From Promicromonospora sp. AC04 (GTDB taxonomy: Bacteria; Actinomycetota; Actinomycetes; Actinomycetales; Cellulomonadaceae), in contig NZ_QBUG01000018.1 in assembly GCF_003058225.1 (NCBI RefSeq), forward strand, positions 1 through 60,564: 60,564 nt of DNA, read 5' to 3'. The notes beneath the pieces were generated by a model. It was not told where the DNA came from, made no database searches, and worked only from the letters and a program-made list of their open reading frames with translations. Shown here in pieces: positions 55,141 through 60,564 of this stretch. The position numbers and the translations under genes were made by a program. Position 1 is the first letter of the stretch; the number at the start of each line of letters is the position of its first letter.

Positions 55141-56469
55141 ATGGAGCGCCCCCTCGCTCGGCAGTCCCGTCCGGCGTCGAGCCGGGCACGGTCCGGCGTC
55201 CGCCATCCGCGCCGCGGGGCGGGTGTGCTGCTGGCAGTCGCCCTGCTCCTTCCCGCCAGCGTCGTGGCGACGGGCACGGTGGCCGAGGCGACGGCGGCAC
55301 CTGCCGCGGCCGGCACCGTCTCCACTGCGGCAGGCACTGTCTCCACCGCGCAGGGCAGCGTTGCCACCGCGGCCCGGCAGAGCGCGCTCACCGCGGGCGT
55401 CGTTGAGCGGCGGCTCCGCAAGGGTGAGACGTTCTGGATGTTCGGTCGGCTGACGGTCGGCGGGTCCCCGGCACGAGGCCGCACCGTCGTCGTGCAGAAG
55501 AAGCGGATGGACGAGCGCGGCTGGCGCACCGTCGGCACGGACACCACGAACCGCGCCGGGCGGTACAGCGTGCGGATCCGGGCGGGTGCCGTCTACGAGT
55601 ACCGGGCCATCTACCGCGGGTCCACCACCGCACGGGCGTCGTGGACGGGGCGGATCGGCGTGGGGCTCACGACGACGGACCGGTCCATGGCCTCCCGCGA
55701 CCGGCAGATGGGCGTGGCGATCGGACGGCCGACGTCGGGCCACCGGCAGGTGACGCGGTCCGTGATCTCCCGCTCGTACCAGCACGGGATCCTCGTGAAG
55801 GTGACCCGATCGGGCCGCGACCGCACCTGGTGGGTGCACGGCGGCATCCTGGGCGAGTACCGCGAGCGGGGCGGCGCCAGGGGCCGCCTGGGCGCTCCGG
55901 TGATGGATCCGCTGTGCGGCCTGGACCGGGGTGGTTGCGTGCAGCGGTTCGAGGGCGGCGTCCTGTACACCAACGCCGACGGCGCCGAGGCGTCGACCGG
56001 CCTGAAGGGTGTCCTGGGCGAGGTGGTGGCGACCGCTCGCTCCCAGGTGGGTTACGCCGTGCGGTACGACGGCGGCAACGGCTCGCGCTACGACTGGTAC
56101 AGCAAGTACAACGTGTGGGCGCGCTCGAACGCGCCATGGTGCGGCCTGTTCCAGTCCTGGATCTTCAAGGGCTCGGGGCACTCGACGCTCGTGCCGCAGT
56201 CGACCACGTGGGGTGCTTACCGGGATGCGGTCCGGCGCACCCGGCCGACGGGCTCGACACCGCGCGTCGGGGCGCTGGCGTTCGTCTCCTACATCGCGTC
56301 GGGCGAGGCGTCGCACACGATGTTCGTGGTGCAGGTCGACGGCTCACGGATCAAGGTGATCGACGGCAACACCGGGGGCGGCGGCATGCTTCCGTCGGGC
56401 GTGCGCGGCGTGGTGGAGCACTGGGTCGCGGAGTCGCAGGTCCTGTACTACGCGTACCCGCGGTACTGA
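55141..56469 (+). CDS. Secreted CHAP-like peptidase/amidase with LGFP-type repeats
   Basis: A 442-aa exported protein. The signal peptide core is AGVLLAVALLLPASVVA. An Ig-like segment (about 85-170, FWMFGRLTVGGSPARGRTVVVQKK) is followed by LGFP-like repeats (about 190-285, GRPTSGHRQV, HGGILGEYRERGGARGRLGAPV), which anchor proteins to wall glycans. The C-terminal CHAP-type domain has the Cys in APWCGLFQSW (C334), the His in SHTMFVV (H392) and the Asn in VIDGNTGG (N410). It would cut peptide bonds of peptidoglycan. Its last codons are the first unit of a 23-bp tandem array. Confidence 0.82.
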   Translation: MERPLARQSRPASSRARSGVRHPRRGAGVLLAVALLLPASVVATGTVAEATAAPAAAGTVSTAAGTVSTAQGSVATAARQSALTAGVVERRLRKGETFWMFGRLTVGGSPARGRTVVVQKKRMDERGWRTVGTDTTNRAGRYSVRIRAGAVYEYRAIYRGSTTARASWTGRIGVGLTTTDRSMASRDRQMGVAIGRPTSGHRQVTRSVISRSYQHGILVKVTRSGRDRTWWVHGGILGEYRERGGARGRLGAPVMDPLCGLDRGGCVQRFEGGVLYTNADGAEASTGLKGVLGEVVATARSQVGYAVRYDGGNGSRYDWYSKYNVWARSNAPWCGLFQSWIFKGSGHSTLVPQSTTWGAYRDAVRRTRPTGSTPRVGALAFVSYIASGEASHTMFVVQVDGSRIKVIDGNTGGGGMLPSGVRGVVEHWVAESQVLYYAYPRY

Positions 56470-56607
56470 CCTACGGGTGCCCGCGGTACTGAGCCACGCT
56501 TACTCGCGGTACTGAGTCATGCGTGCTCGCGGTACTGAGTCATGCGTACCCGCGGTACTGAGTCATGCGTACCCGCGGTACTGAGTTATGCGTACCCGCG
56601 GAACCGA
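56447..56607. repeat. 23-bp tandem array of seven units across a convergent gene junction
   Basis: Units at 56447, 56470, 56493, 56516, 56539, 56562 and 56585, each 23 bp, mostly GTCATGCGTACCCGCGGTAC plus TGA. Unit 1 holds the end of the CHAP gene and unit 7 the end of the acyltransferase gene on the other strand. Units 5 and 6 are identical; unit 7 is the most diverged at its end. Confidence 0.92.
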
Positions 56608-57569
56608 CGCCGCCGCGCACCGACTCGTTCCAGGATGCCCGCCACGATGCAGCTGGCCACGAGGATCGCGACTGTGACGGCGACGCCGAGCACCATGGAG
56701 CGCGCCCAGCCGACCTCGGGGGTGTGCAGCGCGTCCGTGACGAACGGGTGCAGCAGGTACACGTACAGCGAGTGGTGGCCCACCGTGCGCAGCGCCCCGC
56801 CGACGATCGGCAGCGGGGCGCGCAGGGCGTCGCGGAGCGCGGGCACGCACAGCGACGCGCCCAGGGAGAGCACGGTGAACGCGGCGACGCTCCACCAGGG
56901 TCCGGCGGCGTCAGACGTGTAGACCCAGCTCCGGGCGACGAGGCCGACGACGACCACCGGCGCGACCCACCACAGGCCGAGGCGGGGGAACCACCCGTTG
57001 CGCACCGCGACACCGAGCAGGATCCACACGAAGTACCCGGCGTACCGGGCGTCGACGTTGTCCAGGACCACCTGGGGGACCAGCTCCTTCAGCGGCGTCT
57101 GGAACAGCAGGGCGCCCGCGACGGCGGCCACGCCGAGCGCCGCCCGAGCCGCGGGGGAGGCGTTGAGCGGCCGGCCGAGCAGGCGCAGGAGCAGCACGCT
57201 GAGGAACAGCATCGGGACGTACCAGAGGTGGAACGCCGGGCGCAGGAGCAGTACCTCGAGGAACGACTGCATGCTCTCGAACGCGTCCGGCTCCTGCAGC
57301 GCCAGCCACAGCACGCTGACCACGAGCCAGGCCGCGATCATGCGCTTCCAGTAGTGGCGCAGCAGGTCGCCCCACGGCCGGGTGCCGAACCGGGCCATCG
57401 AGATCATGTACCCCGAGAGGAACAGGAACATCGGCATGTGGAAGCCGTAGATCATCCACTTGGTCCACGAGTCGCCCACGCCCTGCCAGAACGTGTGCCC
57501 GAAGATCACGAGCACCATGAGGATGCCCTTGAGCTGGTCGGGTCCGGGGTCGTGCTGCGTGCTGCTCAT
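56586..57569 (-). CDS. Acyltransferase family protein (no SGNH domain)
   Basis: A 327-aa membrane protein with about ten helices. KGILMVLVIFGHTFWQG near the start has the catalytic-type His, and FHMPMFLFLSGYMIS and LYVYLLHPFV follow. It resembles fucose 4-O-acetylase/WecH-type sugar O-acetyltransferases. Its start lies 12 nt after the stop of the SGNH acyltransferase, so the two share a transcript. The C-terminal FRGYA ends inside the 23-bp array. Confidence 0.84.
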   Translation of the reverse strand: MSSTQHDPGPDQLKGILMVLVIFGHTFWQGVGDSWTKWMIYGFHMPMFLFLSGYMISMARFGTRPWGDLLRHYWKRMIAAWLVVSVLWLALQEPDAFESMQSFLEVLLLRPAFHLWYVPMLFLSVLLLRLLGRPLNASPAARAALGVAAVAGALLFQTPLKELVPQVVLDNVDARYAGYFVWILLGVAVRNGWFPRLGLWWVAPVVVVGLVARSWVYTSDAAGPWWSVAAFTVLSLGASLCVPALRDALRAPLPIVGGALRTVGHHSLYVYLLHPFVTDALHTPEVGWARSMVLGVAVTVAILVASCIVAGILERVGARRRRFRGYA

Positions 57570-57580
57570 CGCCGCTGAGG

Positions 57581-60040
57581 TTACCGGGATCCGGCAGTGA
57601 GCCTGTTCTCGGCGTCCGGCCCGGCGTCGAACAGCCAGGGCGCGCCCGACCGGAGCTGCCGGCCGATGACCGGCGTGAGAGTGCGCACGTACGTGTTGGT
57701 CAGGTGGTCGTCGTCGCGGTAGACGAGCACGTTGCCGACCACGGCGTCGCACACCTCCGGCCCGCAGATGGAGTCGGTGAGGTCCAGGTGGATCGCGGAG
57801 CCGGGCACGCCGGGCGCCGTCGGCACGGGCGAGGTGGCCGCGAGCTGCTCCGCGCGGGGCCGCCCGCAGGCCTCCGGGTCGGTCGCGCCCTCGATGCACT
57901 CAGGCACGAACCACTCGAAGCGCGGGTTGTCGCGCACGGTCACGACCCGGATCCCGGCGTCGTCCAGCGCGCGCCACGCGTCGACCTGGCCGGACATGAC
58001 CCGCTCGGGCGCGCCGTCCTCGTACGTCCGCGTGCCCACCACCACGACGACGTCCGGACGGGCCGCGACCAGGGCGCCCAGCGCCTGGTCGTTCCACGTG
58101 GCACAGTCCGGCGGGTAAGCCATGCCGCCCTCGCCCGACGTCGCGAGGCGGCACCCGTGCTTGAGCACCTCGCGCAGCTCCCAGCCGTGCTCGCGGGCGA
58201 GCGCGACGAACGCCTCCTCGTACTGCTGCTCGTGCGAGGCCCCGGCGAGGTAGACGACGGCGGTCGGGTCGGGCGGGGAGACCACCGCGCACTCCAGCAG
58301 CTCGGGCCGGTCGCCGCCCTGGACGCAGCCCGGCCGGTCGGGGTGGTCGTCGTACGCGACCCAGGTCGCAGGCCGGAAGGGGACAGCGGGCCTTGCGTCG
58401 GCGCTGGGCGCGTCCGGGGCGAGCGCCGCGGCGCCGGGGTGATCGGGCGAGGGCGCGAGCAGCCCGGCGACGTTGTGCTGCACCGTCGCGTCGTGCGCGG
58501 TGGCCGCGGCCTGGGTGCCGCCCAGCACCAGCACGGCGGCGCCCGCCAGCACCGCGAGCGTCCGCCTGCCCGACGGCGCCGTGGTACCCCGGGCGGTCAC
58601 GTCGCCGGTCAGGTGGGCCGCGCTGGGCGCTGGGCTCGCGGCCTTGGCGTGTCGCGCCGCCAGGCGGTCGGTGACGTGGGCGAGCAGCGGCTCGGCGACG
58701 TACCGCGTGGTGAGCCACGCGAGGGCGGCCGATACGACGAGGATCCCGGCGGCCGCGAGCGGATCCGCGCGGTGCGCTCCCGTGGTCAGGAGCCAGAAGA
58801 CCAGGACGGGCCAGTGCCAGAGGTACAGGGCGTACGAGACGCGCGCGCCGAAGCGCAGCGGAGCGCTGTCCAGGAAACGCTCGACGCCCGATCCCGATGG
58901 CCCGGCCGGTCCGGATGCGTTCGGGGTCCGCTTCGAGAACGGCCTGAGGTACCGAGTCGGGCCTTCGGCGGTACCCGAAGCCGTTCTCGAAGCGGAGCGG
59001 GCGCCTGATCCCGGAGCGGTTCGGTCCGGGACTGTCGGGTCTGGGGCTGTCGGGTCTGGGGCTGTCGGGTTCGGGACTGTCGGGCCTGGGACTGTCATGC
59101 CCGAGACCGTTACGCCCACGACTGTCACGCCCGGCGCCGTCGAGCCCGGGACCGTCGCGAGCAGGACGAGCGCGCCGCCGCCGACGGGGACGAGGGCCGA
59201 GGCGCCGGGAAAGACGCGGGCGCCGTCGACCAGGAAGCCCGAACCGACGACCAGGGCGAGCCCGGCCCACCCGAGGATGCTCTGCCCGCGGAACGGGACT
59301 CCCCGACGAAGGGCCAGGGCGAGCAGCGCGCCCGCGCCGATCTCCCAGAACCGCGTGAACGTGCTGAAGTAGGCGACCGGCTGGTCCGCGGAGACGAGCC
59401 AGAGCGCATAGCCGAACGATGCGGCGGTGGCGATGCCCGTCACGACGGCGACCAGGCGGCCGGGCGTCAGGAGGGTCCTGCCGGCCCGCACGCGGCGCTG
59501 GGCGACGACAACGAGCCCGAGCACCACCAGCGGCCACGCGGCGAAGAACTGGCCCTGCACGGACAGCGACCAGAAGTGCTGCAGCGGGCTCGCGCCGGGC
59601 CCCGCGGCCCCGTAGGCGAGCGAGGCGTGCACCAGCTCCCAGTTCTCCCAGAAAGTCGCGGACGCCCCGACCTCCCGCAGCCCCGACGACCACCGCATCC
59701 GGGGCGCGAGCGTCAGCAGGGCGACCGTTACGGTGGCCAGGACCACGAGTGCCGCCGGGAGCAGCCGGGCGAGAGTGTGCGCGTAGTGCGCGGCGAGCCG
59801 GAGGGTGCCGCTCTCGGCGCGGCGCAGCAGCGCACCCGTCGCGAAGTACCCGGACAGCAGGAGGAACACGTCCACGCCGCCCGAGACCCGGCCGTTGCCG
59901 AACAGGTGGAACGCGACCACGAGGGTCAGTGCGAGGCCGCGGAGGCCGTCGACGGCGCCGATACGCCGGGGCGCGGCCGTGCTGGTGGGTGGGGGCGTGC
60001 TGGCGGGTGAGGGCGCTGTCGGCGCGCCGGTGTCTCGCAC
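57581..60040 (-). CDS. Acyltransferase family protein with SGNH-like domain and hairpin-derived insertion
   Basis: An 819-aa relative of the protein at 48870. The acyltransferase-3 part has AVDGLRGLALTLVVAFHLFGNGRVSGGVDVFLLLSGYF and LQHFWSLSVQGQFFAAWP, resuming later with VSYALYLWHWPVLVF. Between helices, at about 302-390, is a Pro/Thr/Gly-rich insertion encoded by seven 15-bp repeats and a 68-bp hairpin. The SGNH-like domain has VVYLAGASHEQQYEEA, where Asp of GDSH is Ala, and YRDDDHLTNTYV. It probably acetylates a surface sugar. It is followed by the acyltransferase gene at 12 nt. Confidence 0.85.
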   Translation of the reverse strand: MRDTGAPTAPSPASTPPPTSTAAPRRIGAVDGLRGLALTLVVAFHLFGNGRVSGGVDVFLLLSGYFATGALLRRAESGTLRLAAHYAHTLARLLPAALVVLATVTVALLTLAPRMRWSSGLREVGASATFWENWELVHASLAYGAAGPGASPLQHFWSLSVQGQFFAAWPLVVLGLVVVAQRRVRAGRTLLTPGRLVAVVTGIATAASFGYALWLVSADQPVAYFSTFTRFWEIGAGALLALALRRGVPFRGQSILGWAGLALVVGSGFLVDGARVFPGASALVPVGGGALVLLATVPGSTAPGVTVVGVTVSGMTVPGPTVPNPTAPDPTAPDPTVPDRTAPGSGARSASRTASGTAEGPTRYLRPFSKRTPNASGPAGPSGSGVERFLDSAPLRFGARVSYALYLWHWPVLVFWLLTTGAHRADPLAAAGILVVSAALAWLTTRYVAEPLLAHVTDRLAARHAKAASPAPSAAHLTGDVTARGTTAPSGRRTLAVLAGAAVLVLGGTQAAATAHDATVQHNVAGLLAPSPDHPGAAALAPDAPSADARPAVPFRPATWVAYDDHPDRPGCVQGGDRPELLECAVVSPPDPTAVVYLAGASHEQQYEEAFVALAREHGWELREVLKHGCRLATSGEGGMAYPPDCATWNDQALGALVAARPDVVVVVGTRTYEDGAPERVMSGQVDAWRALDDAGIRVVTVRDNPRFEWFVPECIEGATDPEACGRPRAEQLAATSPVPTAPGVPGSAIHLDLTDSICGPEVCDAVVGNVLVYRDDDHLTNTYVRTLTPVIGRQLRSGAPWLFDAGPDAENRLTAGSR
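58928..58995. repeat. 68-bp hairpin within coding sequence
   Basis: CCGCTTCGAGAACGGC (58928-58943) and GCCGTTCTCGAAGCGG (58980-58995) are exact complements, with an inner GGTACC pair. It lies inside the acyltransferase gene, in the segment encoding the linker. Confidence 0.85.
59032..59136. repeat. 15-bp coding tandem repeat, seven units
   Basis: CTGTCGGGTCTGGGG-type units at 59032, 59047, 59062, 59077, 59092, 59107 and 59122, increasingly diverged. On the minus strand they encode five-residue units such as PDPTA and PGPTV. Confidence 0.85.
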
Positions 60041-60337
60041 GCCGCCGAATGTAGGGGCGGCTTCTTACGCAGAGGTTGAGGGCGGATAACGCGGAGGTCT
60101 CGACTTTCACCCGCGCGGTTAACTTCGTGGTGCGGCTCGGTGGGCCGCCCTGCTCCACGGGGTCGGTAAGGGTGTCGCGCGTTGCTCGGCGGCTCCTGCG
60201 CCGTCACGGGAAGCGTCTCCGCTGCGTGCGTGGGCGTCGTCGTGGGGAGGGCAGCGGCGGGTCTGACCAGGGTCCGGTCCGCCGTGCCTGTCGGTCAGGC
60301 GGCTTCAGCTGCTGGCGGTGGGTCTGTGGTCGGGTCC
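60041..60337. other. Intergenic region upstream of the acyltransferase operon
   Basis: About 300 bp with no frame of convincing codon use. It must hold the promoter of the minus-strand acyltransferase unit; stretches near 60065-60130 are less GC-rich, but no clear -35/-10 pair was found. Frames open on the plus strand run into the 9-bp array and are not supported. Confidence 0.4.
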
Positions 60338-60463
60338 GCCTGCTTGGCCTGCTTGGCCTGCTTGGCCTGCTTGGCCTGCTTGGCCTGCTTGGCCTGCTTG
60401 GCCTGCTTGGCCTGCCGGGCCTGCCGGGCCTGCCGGGCCTGCCGGGCCTGCCGACCTGGCGGT
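60338..60463. repeat. 9-bp tandem array (about 14 units, two variants)
   Basis: Eight copies of GCCTGCTTG (60338-60409) are followed by five of GCCTGCCGG (60410-60454) and one partial. It lies 17 bp past the stop of the minus-strand gene at the window edge. Confidence 0.95.
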
Positions 60464-60480
60464 CAGGCGGGCCCGGCGGG

Positions 60481-60564
60481 TTAGGCGGCTTCGGCGTCGG
60501 TCGGTGGTGGGGTGTCGATGGCTTGGGGTAGTCGGATGTGGTGGCCGCGGGCGTCGGTGAAGGC
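60481..60564 (-). CDS. C-terminal end of an unknown protein (partial)
   Basis: The minus strand from the window edge reads 27 codons to a TAA: FTDARGHHIRLPQAIDTPPP, then TDAEAA. The Pro/Asp/Ala-rich end and good third-position GC suggest a real coding end. A DUF222/HNH-type protein is conceivable from the ARGHHIRLP ending but not supported enough to name. The 5' part lies outside. Confidence 0.4.
   Translation of the reverse strand, partial: AFTDARGHHIRLPQAIDTPPPTDAEAA

Noticed and set aside
60182-60560. Plus-strand frames reading as LLG, ACL or AWP repeats
   Set aside because: All three frames are open through the 9-bp array, which is a by-product of a repeat with no stop; no start signal or motif supports coding.
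60481-60564. Naming the edge gene as an HNH/DUF222 endonuclease
   Set aside because: Only 27 C-terminal residues are visible, with no catalytic motif.

Overview
The window is very GC-rich (by eye above 70%) and gene-dense, with WhiB, TIGR03089, DUF3499, DUF5719, DUF2142 and LCP-type proteins. That set points to a high-GC Gram-positive actinobacterium, most likely Micrococcales near Cellulomonadaceae or Promicromonosporaceae. Placement is by gene content only. No rRNA, tRNA or CRISPR array was seen.

Layout. 1-3.1 kb: the tail of an IS110-type transposase, then two LytR-CpsA-Psr (LCP) glycopolymer transferases. 3.2-10.5 kb: conserved actinobacterial core genes (TIGR03089, WhiB2-like regulator, giant membrane glycosyltransferase, DUF5719, metallopeptidase-like). 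10.6-19.1 kb: a glycosyltransferase block (three DUF2142-type membrane proteins, GT2, GT4, LPG-synthase/flippase-like). It begins beside a 76-bp hairpin plus a 31-bp tandem array. 19.1-22.7 kb: core sugar genes (DUF3499, manA, phosphomannomutase, Trm112). 22.8-26.2 kb: a divergent SpoIID-like and PGRP-amidase pair. 26.3-42.7 kb: the most distinctive part. It has a sulfotransferase-like protein, three polysaccharide pyruvyl transferase-like proteins, a GT42-like/GT8/TPR fusion, a CMP-nonulosonate synthetase fused to a HAD phosphatase, a short NeuB, further glycosyltransferases (one with bacterial sialyltransferase-like motifs) and a Wzm/Wzt-type exporter. 42.8-48.7 kb: APS kinase, TSUP transporter, CysQ, CysD and CysN. 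48.9-60.0 kb: four membrane O-acyltransferases, a secreted subtilase and a secreted CHAP/LGFP protein. The right edge holds a 9-bp satellite array and the tail of an unknown gene.

Working model (inference). The window encodes a surface glycopolymer carrying a nonulosonic acid, perhaps Kdn, decorated with pyruvate ketals, sulfate and O-acetyl groups. Wzm/Wzt would export it and LCP proteins would anchor it. ManA can supply mannose-6-phosphate, a Kdn precursor. The sulfur genes make PAPS and remove PAP, and no PAPS or sulfite reductase is present, so they look like a supply line for sulfation rather than cysteine assimilation. Kdn-containing teichulosonic acids are known from actinobacterial walls; a sulfated, pyruvylated version with a GT42-GT8 fusion would be new to me.

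The DNA also carries many structured repeats: long near-perfect palindromes between genes, a dispersed TAGAACC hairpin family, stop-codon-bearing tandem repeats at gene ends, and hairpin or REP-like insertions inside two coding regions. Several genes appear to have leaderless transcripts, with a TANNNT box 6-7 nt before a GTG or ATG start.
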